Notes under the pieces: model-generated
The model's database searches: none
Told to the model about the DNA's origin: nothing
Seen by the model: only the letters and a program-made list of their open reading frames with translations
In this document: in pieces, positions 1 through 9,854 of the stretch
Layout of the letters: every line of letters starts with the position of its first letter
Numbering within the stretch: position 1 is the first letter of the stretch
Translations under genes and position numbers: made by a program
Source of the DNA: Candidatus Woesearchaeota archaeon
GTDB lineage: Archaea; Nanobdellota; Nanobdellia; Woesearchaeales; JABIAG01
Reading direction: 5' to 3'
DNA: 64,000 nt
Assembly: GCA_018653365.1 (NCBI GenBank)
Contig: JABIAG010000001.1
Span: forward strand, 570,586-634,585

Positions 1-314
1 CAATCAAAAGTATCGGGCACATCAGCCAGAGGCAATCCCAAACACTCATTCAATTTATCCGGTTGTGGCATGTTCTTAGGAACTTTACGAAATACATCAT
101 AATCATCCCAAGAATAAATAAATCTGACCTTTTTCCCTAAAGAAATTAGTGCGCGTTTAATTAATTCAACAGTTATAACTTCACGAAAATTACCAATATG
201 AACAGTACCTGAAGGAGTAATACCTGCAGCAAGAGTGTACTCAGCTTTATCGCCTTTCTCTGAAATAATCTTTTGAGCCGCTTGATCAGCCCAATGAATA
301 ACTTCCTTTTTCAT
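1..314 (-). CDS. lysS: Lysyl-tRNA synthetase, class I (N-terminal part)
   Basis: The gene runs off the left edge, so only about 104 N-terminal residues are present. Class I LysRS charges tRNA-Lys and is the archaeal alternative to the class II enzyme. The fragment has the class I Rossmann signature: GITPSG followed by HIGN at residues 39-42 (the HIGH motif), then a DDYD segment and [10 protein letters not shown], which is typical of LysRS-I and not of other class I synthetases. The ATG at 312-314 has an AT-rich TATA-like stretch (about 333-343) some 20-25 nt upstream, consistent with a leaderless mRNA. The KMSKS loop and anticodon-binding part lie outside the window. Confidence 0.88.
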   Translation of the reverse strand, partial: MKKEVIHWADQAAQKIISEKGDKAEYTLAAGITPSGTVHIGNFREVITVELIKRALISLGKKVRFIYSWDDYDVFRKVPKNMPQPDKLNECLGLPLADVPDTFD

Positions 315-344
315 ATTATTCAGAGGGAAGAGCTATTATTTAAA

Positions 345-361
345 GTTTCTTAAAAAGAAAC
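345..361. repeat. Short inverted repeat between ferredoxin and lysS
   Basis: GTTTCTT and AAGAAAC flank an AAA spacer. It lies between the ferredoxin stop and the lysS promoter on the same strand, so it could end ferredoxin transcription or bind a regulator. No more can be said from sequence. Confidence 0.35.
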
Positions 362-417
362 CGCAGCATTCTTTCGCCAATGCGAAGCGACGTATGTCTC
401 CTTACGGTCGAGCATAC

Positions 418-621
418 TTAAAAAGAAATAGCATCCTTAGGACAGGTTTCAATACAAGCACCACAATCAATACAGGTATCTGCATCCACTACTGCGGTCT
501 TATCACGTTTAATTGCATCAACAGGACAAACATCAGTACAACATTTACTCTCTGCACAACAACCACAAGTACACTTACCATCCTTCCAACCACACTTTTC
601 TGAATCGATTTTAACTGTCAT
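418..621 (-). CDS. Cysteine-rich 2[4Fe-4S]-type ferredoxin
   Basis: A 67-residue small electron-transfer protein. The C-terminal half has a textbook cluster motif, C50-x2-C53-x2-C56-x3-C60-P. The N-terminal half ends in C28-x3-C32-P, but the usual regular spacing before it is replaced by a Cys-dense stretch (C10, C17, C19, C21, C22, C27, C28). This gives 12 cysteines in all. The N-terminal site may therefore hold a cluster with shifted ligands or bind another metal. It is the gene before lysS on the same strand, separated by about 100 nt, so co-transcription is uncertain. Redox partners are not visible nearby. Confidence 0.85.
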   Translation of the reverse strand: MTVKIDSEKCGWKDGKCTCGCCAESKCCTDVCPVDAIKRDKTAVVDADTCIDCGACIETCPKDAISF

Positions 622-763
622 AATTATAAATTCGTTAATGAGTTTAAAAAGATTTTCTTTAATAGTTTAAGCAACCAATTAATTTTTGAATTACAGAATA
701 TGTCCTCCCGAGTATATTCTATAAAACCAAAACATTTAAATAACTCCCAATAATCTAAAATTA

Positions 764-788
764 CATATAAAATACGCTTATCGGAGGG
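764..788 (+). promoter_or_regulatory. TATA-like box and Shine-Dalgarno site of the sepF operon
   Basis: ACATATAAAA at about 764-772 is a TATA-like element. GGAGGG at 783-788 lies five bases before the sepF ATG and sets the start. This is one of the clear Shine-Dalgarno sites in the window, in contrast to the many apparently leaderless genes. Confidence 0.55.
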
Positions 789-793
789 ATAAA

Positions 794-1198
794 ATGGGTT
801 TTTTTTCACAAGTAAAAGATAAAATGAAAAGAGGGGAAGTTTTAGAGGAAGACTTCACAGAATCAGGCGGAGAAGGAGAGTACGTAGAACTAGGAAGTGA
901 TGAAGAGTTAGAAACCAGTTCAAAAATCATTGTTAAACCATTCACATTAGTGGATTTTGAAGATATAAAAGGCGTTGTAGATTCTTTAAGAGAGGGTAAC
1001 ACCATTTCAATAATTAACATCAAACCCCTAAAAGAAAAGGACATAAACGAATTAAAAAGAGCTATTGCAAAACTAAGGAAAACTTGTGATGCATTAGAAG
1101 GAGAAATAGCTGGATTCACAGAAGACATAGTTATTGCAACATCTGCAATCGCAAAAATACACAAAACAAAGCAGGTCGAGGAACTAAGCACAGAATAA
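794..1198 (+). CDS. sepF: Archaeal cell-division protein SepF
   Basis: SepF anchors FtsZ to the membrane in archaea that lack FtsA. The 134-residue protein has the expected layout. An amphipathic N-terminal membrane-targeting helix (MGFFSQVKDKMKRG) is followed by an acidic linker (about residues 18-42). The SepF core (about 45-125) contains KPFTLVDFEDIK, an IINIKPL strand and LKRAIAKLRKTCDALEGEIAGF. It is preceded by a strong GGAGGG ribosome site and is first in a short operon with the retropepsin-like and RimK genes. FtsZ itself is not in the window. Confidence 0.88.
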   Translation: MGFFSQVKDKMKRGEVLEEDFTESGGEGEYVELGSDEELETSSKIIVKPFTLVDFEDIKGVVDSLREGNTISIINIKPLKEKDINELKRAIAKLRKTCDALEGEIAGFTEDIVIATSAIAKIHKTKQVEELSTE

Positions 1199-1209
1199 TT
1201 CTGAAAAAA

Positions 1210-1560
1210 ATGTTTGAAAATCGAACAGTAGTAGGACTAATAGAAGAGGTGATTATTCTAAACGGAAAAGAGCGTAAGATAAAAGCTAGAATTGACACTG
1301 GCGCAACAAAAAGTTCTATTGACGCAACCCTACTAAAAAAATTAGATGACGTGGAAGAAAAAGGAACAACCACAATCAAATCATCACATGGCGTATCAAA
1401 AAGAAGAGTTGTACACCTGAAAATAATACTTGGAGAACAAGAAGTTGAGGGTGAATTTTCAGTATTTGACCGAGGACACATGACATATCAAATTCTAATC
1501 GGACAGAACATATTAGAGCAAAACTTTATAATAGATCCAAAAAAAGAGGTAGAAGAATGA
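1210..1560 (+). CDS. RimB-like retropepsin-fold protease (putative 'ATP-dependent zinc protease' family)
   Basis: A 116-residue single-domain protein. It carries the aspartic-protease-like signature ARIDTGA (D29-T30-G31-A32), followed by the SSID and HLKIILG strands of the family often labelled putative ATP-dependent zinc protease and found beside RimK ligases. Members such as RimB act on peptide tails added by RimK-type enzymes. Here the stop codon overlaps the start of the rimK-like gene (ATGA), so the two are translationally coupled. This supports paired action, ligation and trimming on the same substrate. The substrate is unknown. Confidence 0.75.
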   Translation: MFENRTVVGLIEEVIILNGKERKIKARIDTGATKSSIDATLLKKLDDVEEKGTTTIKSSHGVSKRRVVHLKIILGEQEVEGEFSVFDRGHMTYQILIGQNILEQNFIIDPKKEVEE

Positions 1561-2624
1561 AGATAGCAATGTTTAGTATGGGAAGTGAATCATCAAAAAG
1601 AATAATTGAAGCTCTAAAAGAACATTTTGACGAAGTAACACACTTTGATGTAAGAAGAGTTGAAATGCGAATTGGAAAAGGAAAACCCGAACTATTCTAT
1701 GAAGAAAAAGAATTAAACGAAGAATTCGACTGTGTCTACCTAAAAAGTTCATTTAGATATGCAGTAATGCTAAAAGCACTAGCATCATACTATGATGGAC
1801 ACGCATACATGCCAATAGCACCCGAAGCATTCACAATCGTACATGACAAAGTTTACACTCACATAAGTTTAGAAAAAGCAGGAGTAAAAACTCCAGAAAC
1901 ATACATAACCCCCTCAGTAAAAGAGGCAAAGAATTCACTAGACAAATTAAACTTCCCAATCATACTAAAAATACCTGGCGGAACACACGGAAAAGGTGTG
2001 ATGTTCGCAGAATCACCGGCAGCAGCAGCTGGAATCTTAGATACGCTATCAGAACTAAGACAGGCAGTAATGTTACAAGCATACATAGAAACTGGCGGAA
2101 GAGACCTAAGAGCAATAGTAGTGGGAGATAAAGTTGTTGCAACCATGGCAAGAAAAGCAGCAAAAAACGAAAAAAGAGCTAACGTACATGCAGGTGGAAC
2201 AACTGAAGCAGTAGAACTCGACAGTCATGCTAAAAAAATGGCAGTAAAAGCAGCAAAAGCCCTAAAAGCAGAAATTTGCGCAGTAGACATTCTTGAAAGC
2301 GTTAAAGGACCTCTAGTACTAGAAGCAAACATTTCACCAGGACTGCAAGGAATAATGGCAGCAACAAAAAGAGACATTCCAACAGACATAGCCAAATTCT
2401 TAGCAAAAGAAACAAAAGAATTCCTAAACGAAAAAAAATCAGAAGAACACGCAGAAAAACTAATCGAAGAAACAAATGAGGCACAACAGATTATAACAAA
2501 ATTAGATTTCAGAGGAGATAGAGTTTTACTACCTGAAGTAGTATCCAAAATGGCATCACTAAAAGAGGATCAAGAAGTAATTCTAAAAATTAGTAAAGGT
2601 AAAGTCGAACTAGAAAAAAGTTAA
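1557..2624 (+). CDS. rimK: RimK-family ATP-grasp ligase with AbrB-like C-terminal extension
   Basis: RimK-type ligases form amide bonds, often adding Glu to a protein C-terminus or to a cofactor. The 355-residue protein has a RimK N-domain (about 1-95) and an ATP-grasp core (about 96-290). The core includes PIILKIPGGTHGKGVMF (ATP-binding loop), RDLRAIVVGDKVVATM, CAVDILE and EANISPGLQGI (metal-binding end). After a charged linker, the last 45 or so residues (LDFRGDRVLLPEVVSKMASL...) look like a swapped-hairpin AbrB/MazE-type barrel, which is not usual for RimK. It starts inside the stop codon of the preceding protease gene. Substrate unassigned. Confidence 0.82.
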   Translation: MKIAMFSMGSESSKRIIEALKEHFDEVTHFDVRRVEMRIGKGKPELFYEEKELNEEFDCVYLKSSFRYAVMLKALASYYDGHAYMPIAPEAFTIVHDKVYTHISLEKAGVKTPETYITPSVKEAKNSLDKLNFPIILKIPGGTHGKGVMFAESPAAAAGILDTLSELRQAVMLQAYIETGGRDLRAIVVGDKVVATMARKAAKNEKRANVHAGGTTEAVELDSHAKKMAVKAAKALKAEICAVDILESVKGPLVLEANISPGLQGIMAATKRDIPTDIAKFLAKETKEFLNEKKSEEHAEKLIEETNEAQQIITKLDFRGDRVLLPEVVSKMASLKEDQEVILKISKGKVELEKS

Positions 2625-3910
2625 GAATACTGACATACTGTTTTTACCAATCCATTAAATGCATTTATTTTTTCTTTAGCATTAACCGGTGCATCATCAT
2701 AAACTGCTTTTAATCCGCAATTAAGAGCATTAGTATACGCCTTTCTACGAAATCTCATTGCACTCAAATCTTCAGGTGTAAACATGTTAGTTGCTCTTAA
2801 ACGCGTACTTAAAATACCTAAAACTTCCAAGTTACGAGTATTTTCTACAACGGTTCTCAGACCACGATTCTTAACATCATATTTATCAAATGCTAAATTC
2901 CAGATTTCATCTGCTTCATCAGCTTGAGACATACCGCAGAAAAGCCTACAAAAAGTGACATAGTTCGCAGCATCAAAGAACGGATTGCCCTTGCTTACAT
3001 GACCCATATCTAACAAAGCATAACGTGTACCCTCAAATTCTCTCCAATTAATTAATACATTAAAAGGGGTGAAATCTCCATGAATCATAACTTCTGGCGC
3101 ATCAAGAATTTGAGGCAAGTAAATCTCTTTAAACAAACGCGAAATGTTTTTTAAAGTACTATCGTGACAAGGAACAGATCTTGATTCATTTATTGATCTA
3201 AGAGCATTTTCGAAGTCCGCCAGGTATTCTCTTTTACCATAACGAAACAAGCCCTTATTCATATTCAAAGTTTGTGTTGCAACATCTTGAAAATCCAAAC
3301 CCATACAAAAAATTCTTAAGAAATCATTAGATCTTTCTGCATCAGAGTCGAAAAGGCAGCCTCTTTCTTCATGCAACTCTCTTATTGAGGGTTTAAGTCT
3401 AACCCCCTTAGGAGTTTGATCCAAACGTCCATATTGATGCAATTCCATGACCGATCCTTGCCTATAACAATCAAAATTTGGAAATTCTTGTGATCCCAAT
3501 AATTCTTTCTCTAGCATCAAAGCATCCTCAGACATCCCTGCATAAACATCTGACATTACTGCTCCCTGCCTATATTCAAGACGAAACCGTATGGTGCCGT
3601 CAGGAGTTTCTTTTGATGATGTTGCACCCAATAAACGAGGCACCATGGGCGCGGTTTTTGCATCTTTTAACGCCTTAAGAACACTCAATTCACGTAGAAA
3701 ACGTCGCTGATCAGTAGCAGTATACTCTTCAGTACTTACAGGAAAACGTTTCTCAATAAAAACAGATGGAAGAAGTTCAGACCCCTGTTGAACATCCTGT
3801 TCAACACGAACAACTAACCCTCTTGTGACACTAAGAACCTTCTCCTCAGTTCTTCTCGCCCAACCATTACTGCATCCGTTGGTGTTACCACTGCTTCCTG
3901 ACATGTTCAT
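2621..3910 (-). CDS. Aminoglycoside phosphotransferase (APH)/kinase-fold protein
   Basis: A 429-residue protein with the protein-kinase/APH fold. The catalytic loop is MIHGDFTPFNVLIN (HGDxxxxN), and the metal-binding motif follows as YALLDMGHVSKGNPFFDAANYV (LLDxG), typical of APH or choline/thiamine kinase-like phosphotransferases. The N-terminal 60 residues are low-complexity and probably disordered. The small-molecule substrate cannot be predicted. The start at 3910 is preceded by CTTTTTAAAT about 25 nt upstream, fitting a leaderless mRNA. The 3' end overlaps the RimK gene by 4 nt in convergent orientation. Confidence 0.68.
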   Translation of the reverse strand: MNMSGSSGNTNGCSNGWARRTEEKVLSVTRGLVVRVEQDVQQGSELLPSVFIEKRFPVSTEEYTATDQRRFLRELSVLKALKDAKTAPMVPRLLGATSSKETPDGTIRFRLEYRQGAVMSDVYAGMSEDALMLEKELLGSQEFPNFDCYRQGSVMELHQYGRLDQTPKGVRLKPSIRELHEERGCLFDSDAERSNDFLRIFCMGLDFQDVATQTLNMNKGLFRYGKREYLADFENALRSINESRSVPCHDSTLKNISRLFKEIYLPQILDAPEVMIHGDFTPFNVLINWREFEGTRYALLDMGHVSKGNPFFDAANYVTFCRLFCGMSQADEADEIWNLAFDKYDVKNRGLRTVVENTRNLEVLGILSTRLRATNMFTPEDLSAMRFRRKAYTNALNCGLKAVYDDAPVNAKEKINAFNGLVKTVCQYS

Positions 3911-3952
3911 CTAGAAAGAAAACCCGACTTGATTTAAAAAGATTACTCCAAA

Positions 3953-4882
3953 CTAGCTATAAATCCGATGTAAAATTTCATGCAATTCGAAATAGGTCCA
4001 AACAAGACGTTCACCGATTCGTTTTAGACTTTCTGTTTTGGGTTTAAGTTCAGCATTTATGATGCTAACTTCTTTATCCCGTATGCCTGTTAACTCATAA
4101 GCTTTATCTGGATTTTCAAGATGCATTGCTTTTAAAATCTTAACATAATTATCAGAAAGGCTCCCTATAAACCCCTGTATTTTCTTCTTATCTGCAGCAT
4201 TGACCTTCCCAATATTTTTCGCAATAACATTCAAACAATTGGATATTCTCTGCAATGCAATATTATACCTATAAAATGCTAATAAGTCCTCTGACTTTAT
4301 ATCTAATTTCTTCATCAAAGACAAATCTTTTAAAACTGCTTTAAATATTTTCAATAATAACAAATATGCTCGCTTAACATTAAGCTGACGATCCATCAAT
4401 TCTTGATAATTTGTAAATGTTGGGTCTTTTAGGTCAGTAAGTGTTGACCTAATAACAATATCTGCCTTTCTCAAATAATCTTTAACACTAACATCCTCAA
4501 CACGTAAAAAATCTTTAGCTACAATCTTCTCACTAGTTTGCTCAACGATCTCCAGAGCTATAAGCCGATGGATGAGATCAGTTAACTCTGTTGCGTACTT
4601 TGCAACCTCTTTACCTTCTATAACAATCTTACTATTATAATTCAAAAAACCAGAATAAATTTCTCGCTTTATCCGACTCAAATCTTTATTATCAATATTT
4701 ACCAAAATAGTGCTTTCTTCTTTTTCTGTATTTTTTTCTTTTGGAACTAGCATTAACTTATCTTCTTCTTGTTCAAGAAACACAACATCGCCTTTAATCA
4801 GTTTGTTAGCTTCCAGCCAGGCTTTAGGGAGAGAAATAACAAAAGAAGACTTTCCAAATGCAATAATTTTTCTAAATTCCAT
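3953..4882 (-). CDS. AbrB-PhoU type regulator (copy 1)
   Basis: A 309-residue archaeal regulator. It has an N-terminal SpoVT/AbrB DNA-binding hairpin (MEFRKIIAFGKSSFVISLPKAWLEANKL, about 1-50) followed by an all-helical PhoU-like region (about 75-305). Proteins of this build are annotated as phosphate uptake regulators, but many archaeal members have no known ligand. No phosphate transporter genes are nearby. The ATG at 4882 is chosen over a TTG at 4894 because it begins exactly at the AbrB domain and GGGG lies about 5 nt upstream. A second protein with the same architecture is at 47311-48222. Confidence 0.78.
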   Translation of the reverse strand: MEFRKIIAFGKSSFVISLPKAWLEANKLIKGDVVFLEQEEDKLMLVPKEKNTEKEESTILVNIDNKDLSRIKREIYSGFLNYNSKIVIEGKEVAKYATELTDLIHRLIALEIVEQTSEKIVAKDFLRVEDVSVKDYLRKADIVIRSTLTDLKDPTFTNYQELMDRQLNVKRAYLLLLKIFKAVLKDLSLMKKLDIKSEDLLAFYRYNIALQRISNCLNVIAKNIGKVNAADKKKIQGFIGSLSDNYVKILKAMHLENPDKAYELTGIRDKEVSIINAELKPKTESLKRIGERLVWTYFELHEILHRIYS

Positions 4883-4985
4883 ATGTTTCCCCAAAATGTA
4901 AATTCACTATATGTTTGATATATACCATATGAATCGACTATATATTAATAAAGATTTCTATTATAACTATATGCGGGGTGTAAAA
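4883..4985. promoter_or_regulatory. Divergent promoter region, AbrB-PhoU gene and small acidic protein
   Basis: About 100 nt between two divergent starts, dense in TATA-like elements (TATATGTTTGATATATACCA and CGACTATATATTAA). AbrB-domain proteins often regulate their own promoter, so autoregulation is possible, but no perfect palindrome stands out. Confidence 0.4.
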
Positions 4986-5138
4986 ATGAAAGAAGAAATA
5001 GATGCATATAGTGAAGGGCTAATTGAGGAACTGCAAGAAGATATCTACGACGAAGACTACAGAGAAGAACTCTTAGAAAATGATGAAATAAGTCTAGAAG
5101 AAGAAGCTTTCCTTAAAGGATATGAAGAAGCATATTAA
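4986..5138 (+). CDS. Small acidic protein, 50 aa, ending in EEEAFLKGYEEAY
   Basis: The ATG at 4986 is chosen because GCGGGGTG lies just upstream; the open frame starts earlier but without signals. The product is strongly acidic (about 20 Asp/Glu in 50 residues) and predicted helical, with a C-terminal EEEAFLKGYEEAY segment that resembles short acidic proteins seen in other DPANN genomes. There are no membrane segments or cysteines. Function is unknown. It is divergent from the AbrB-PhoU gene and upstream of gyrB. Confidence 0.62.
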   Translation: MKEEIDAYSEGLIEELQEDIYDEDYREELLENDEISLEEEAFLKGYEEAY

Positions 5139-5203
5139 ACAAAAAAATAAGTAATTTGTCGTCTTTAAAATAGATATTTCTATATGGTATAAATCATCAA
5201 AAA

Positions 5204-5212
5204 CTTTATAAA
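5204..5212 (+). promoter_or_regulatory. TATA-like box of gyrB
   Basis: CTTTATAAA is centred about 31 nt before the gyrB ATG, predicting a very short or absent 5' leader. Confidence 0.5.
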
Positions 5213-5235
5213 GCCAGTTAATTTTGAATTTATAG

Positions 5236-7098
<1,863 letters not shown>

Positions 7099-7106
7099 TG
7101 CAAACC

Positions 7107-7116
7107 TTTTTAAATA
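7107..7116 (+). promoter_or_regulatory. TATA-like box of the S3Ae gene
   Basis: CTTTTTAAATAG is centred about 31 nt before the ATG at 7143, the usual spacing for a leaderless archaeal transcript. It supports the internal ATG over the upstream in-frame start that overlaps gyrB. Confidence 0.55.
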
Positions 7117-7142
7117 GTCCGAATTTTTCTCAAATAAGAAAC

Positions 7143-7859
7143 ATGGCAAAAACAAGAAAGAAAACTAAAGTAGTAGTGAAGAAAAAGACCTGGGTTAAAA
7201 TAATGTCTCCCGACAATAGAGAATTGGGAGAATGCCACATAGAAGAACCTAAAAACATTATAGGAAGAAGAGTAAAAGTAAACCTAATGAATTTCTTAAA
7301 TGATCCTAAAAAAAGAAAATACAATGTTTCATTCATAGTAACAAATTTAGAAGGAACCACCGCAAAAACCAAGATATTTGGATACGAAACACAACCCACA
7401 TCTATCAAAATGGCAATAAGGAAAAACCAAGATAGAGTTGATGATAGATACGCTCTAAAAACAAAAGATGCAACCATAATTATCAAACCCTTAATGATCA
7501 CAAGAAGAAACGTAACAAACTCAGTTAAGACTGCATTAAGAAAAGCATGTCACGCAGAATTCAAAAAAGCACTAAGTGCAATTTCAACTGAAGAAATGTT
7601 CAAACAATTAATTATACAAAGAATACAAAGAGAAACTAAAAAAGCATTAGCTAAAGTATACCCGCTAAAAGCAGTTGAAATCAAAAAAGCAACAATTGTA
7701 CTAGCAAAAGAAGAAATAGGTAAAAAAATCCCAGTAAAAGAAGCTCCTGTTGAAGAAGCGGTAAAAGCACCTGTAAAAGAAGAAGCTAAAGCACCAGTGA
7801 AAGAAGTTAAGAAAGAAGCAGTAGTTGAAGAAAAAGCTAAAGAAGAAAAGAAAGAATAA
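7143..7859 (+). CDS. rps3ae: 30S ribosomal protein S3Ae (eS1)
   Basis: A small-subunit protein shared by archaea and eukaryotes. The 238-residue product starts MAKTRKKTKVVVKKKTW. It has the S3Ae core to about residue 195, including the RKNQDRVDDRY, DATIIIKPLMITRRN and IQRIQRETKKALAKVYPLKAVEI segments. The last 45 or so residues are a low-complexity tail of PVKE/APVKEE/KKEA repeats, absent from typical S3Ae. Closely similar tails occur on S19e and L31e in this window. The start is set by homology and by the TATA box; an upstream in-frame ATG at 7098 overlaps the gyrB stop. Confidence 0.93.
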   Translation: MAKTRKKTKVVVKKKTWVKIMSPDNRELGECHIEEPKNIIGRRVKVNLMNFLNDPKKRKYNVSFIVTNLEGTTAKTKIFGYETQPTSIKMAIRKNQDRVDDRYALKTKDATIIIKPLMITRRNVTNSVKTALRKACHAEFKKALSAISTEEMFKQLIIQRIQRETKKALAKVYPLKAVEIKKATIVLAKEEIGKKIPVKEAPVEEAVKAPVKEEAKAPVKEVKKEAVVEEKAKEEKKE

Positions 7860-7861
7860 TT

Positions 7862-8539
7862 CTAATCCGTTACACCATAATTCTTAGCAACATCAAATAA
7901 AGCATCACTAAACTGTTTATACCTTCTTACAAGATCAGGAGGCATCATTCTCAAACAGGGCCAACCCAAAGGTTTTAACTCAGCACTCGCTCTAATAACC
8001 CTATCTGAATCTCCCTTATACGCACCAAAAAACAAACTTCTTGCTTTTGATTCAAAACTCTCACTCATAGAATAACGCATAGTCCTATGCAAACTCACAA
8101 GACATTCTTCAGAATCCAAACTACCACCAAAGACTGCCCCGCTCAATAACGCAAGCTTTACTTTATCACGTTCATGTCTGTTTAATTCAATATCCCACAC
8201 TCGTGCACCAACACCGCGCTCATAACCCCTAGCAAAAGCCACACAAACAGAATTCGAACTCAACGCAGAAACAAGATGAACATTCTTTTGTGGAATTATG
8301 CCCTGTTCGATCAACCCCGCTAAAGTTCTTTCAGGATTGGAAGAAGCACATACCTTTTCTTGAACATATATAAAATCAGATAAGCCATAACTAATCCTCT
8401 CTCCCATATTTACAACATAACTCCAAGTTAAAGGCAAATCAAAACGAATATTCATCTCGGCAGCATCTAATCGAATATTTCTCATATTTCTCAAAACAGT
8501 TGCAGCCAACTCAACCTGTTCTGTTGTAACCTCAATCAT
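7862..8539 (-). CDS. Conserved-looking protein of unknown function, 225 aa
   Basis: I do not recognise this family. It is soluble, mixed alpha/beta and without a signal peptide, membrane segments or a clear catalytic motif. Tryptophans and the RYSMSESFESKARSLFFGAY segment suggest a folded globular domain. It converges on S3Ae with a 2-nt gap. The ATG at 8539 lies within an AT-rich promoter-like stretch. Codon use looks like that of its neighbours. Confidence 0.6.
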   Translation of the reverse strand: MIEVTTEQVELAATVLRNMRNIRLDAAEMNIRFDLPLTWSYVVNMGERISYGLSDFIYVQEKVCASSNPERTLAGLIEQGIIPQKNVHLVSALSSNSVCVAFARGYERGVGARVWDIELNRHERDKVKLALLSGAVFGGSLDSEECLVSLHRTMRYSMSESFESKARSLFFGAYKGDSDRVIRASAELKPLGWPCLRMMPPDLVRRYKQFSDALFDVAKNYGVTD

Positions 8540-8584
8540 TTAACAAAGAAAGTTGTTATTCTTTTAAAAGATTTGTATACACAT

Positions 8585-9052
8585 CTAAATAACTACCAAC
8601 ACTATTCCAATTATTAGAAGAACATCCAACACTAATTCTACTTTAGACTCTCGCTCATAAAAACCAAACAATTTAATTATAATTTGATGAGGATGCTTAA
8701 TGTGAACGTGATCTAACAACATATGAGAATAGAACGCAAGCGCGAACATTAACGACCAAAGATGAGAAAAGACCGCTAAAACGATCAATAACAACGTCAC
8801 AACTACTGCACCAACCTTATGATGAATAAAACTTCTCTGCTCAAACTTATGAGTTATAACAGAAGTATTCCAGGTATGTGCTAAAGAAAAACGATTCTTC
8901 TTAGCATGAAAAATGTGTTCTATATAATGATCTAAATCAATTAACACCCCAAAAATTCCTGCCAAAAGCGCTAATTCCCAAGAGAACCAACCCAGCTTAA
9001 CTAAGATAGCTCCAACAAAGAAGGGTAGGAGGAAATGAGTTTGCGGATACAT
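8585..9052 (-). CDS. DUF457/YdjM-like membrane-bound metal-dependent hydrolase
   Basis: A 155-residue integral membrane protein with about four hydrophobic helices. Conserved polar clusters match the LexA-regulated YdjM/DUF457 family: DLDHYIEH near residue 40, FIHHK near 78 and HMLLDHVHIKHPH near 115. These His/Asp residues probably bind metal at the membrane face. The reaction is not established for the family. The ATG at 9052 is preferred over an upstream TTG. It is a single gene divergent from the B3/4-bud32 pair. Confidence 0.65.
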   Translation of the reverse strand: MYPQTHFLLPFFVGAILVKLGWFSWELALLAGIFGVLIDLDHYIEHIFHAKKNRFSLAHTWNTSVITHKFEQRSFIHHKVGAVVVTLLLIVLAVFSHLWSLMFALAFYSHMLLDHVHIKHPHQIIIKLFGFYERESKVELVLDVLLIIGIVLVVI

Positions 9053-9155
9053 ACTAATCAATTCAACACATTATTTTTAATACTTTCGATTAACTACATT
9101 CGGAGCATAAACGTTTTTAGAAACTTTTATAAAACTAAACAAGATAATCAATAAT

Positions 9156-9854
9156 ATGAAATTCAAAATAGACGATAAAGTACTAGAAAAGTTTCCAAGT
9201 GTACAATTAGGAATAGTAACAGTTGAAGACATAGACAACACAGGAACTAATGAAGAAATTCTTAATTTAATAAAACAAGAACAAGAAAGAATAAGAAAAG
9301 AATTTGAAAAAGGCACACTATCAGAAAATGAAAGAATTAAATGTTGGCGTGAAGCATTCTCAAGCTTTGGAGCAAAACCAAAAAAATACCGATGTTCAGT
9401 AGAAAATTTATATCGAATGACACTAGACGGAATTGACCTAAAACACATTAATAAAATAGTTGATCTTTACAATTATCTCTCACTAAAACACATGGTTCCA
9501 GTGGGAGGAGACGATCTAGACAATGTTGAAAGTGACATTACCCTGAAAATCGCTGATGGAACAGAAAAATTCATAGAGTTAAACAGCGATGAAGAAAAAA
9601 GTCCAAAAGAGGGAGAGGTAATTTATTGTGATGATAAAGACGTACTTTGCAGAAGATGGAACTGGAGAGAGTGCGACAAATCAAAGATGGTTGAAGAAAC
9701 CAAAACAGTTTCATTAGTAGTTGAAGGATTAGTACTAAGCAAAGAAGAAATAGAAACAATCATAAATGAATTACAAGAACTAGTAAAGAAATATGTCGGT
9801 GGAGAAACCAAAACCTTTATCTTAAATAAGGAAAATAAGGAAGTAGAACTATGA
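9156..9854 (+). CDS. B3/4-domain protein (PheRS-beta-like tRNA editing domain)
   Basis: A 232-residue stand-alone B3/B4 domain, the fold that hydrolyses mischarged Tyr-tRNA-Phe in PheRS beta and related editing proteins. The signature is at about residues 65-90 (WREAFSSFGAKPKKYRCSVENLYR), followed by VDLYNYLSLKHMVPVGGDD and a late CRRWNWRECDKS region. A free-standing editing or DNA/RNA-binding role is likely, but the tRNA target is unknown. ATTTTTATAAAACT lies about 28 nt before the start. The stop overlaps the bud32 start (ATGA), so the two are co-translated. Confidence 0.75.
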   Translation: MKFKIDDKVLEKFPSVQLGIVTVEDIDNTGTNEEILNLIKQEQERIRKEFEKGTLSENERIKCWREAFSSFGAKPKKYRCSVENLYRMTLDGIDLKHINKIVDLYNYLSLKHMVPVGGDDLDNVESDITLKIADGTEKFIELNSDEEKSPKEGEVIYCDDKDVLCRRWNWRECDKSKMVEETKTVSLVVEGLVLSKEEIETIINELQELVKKYVGGETKTFILNKENKEVEL

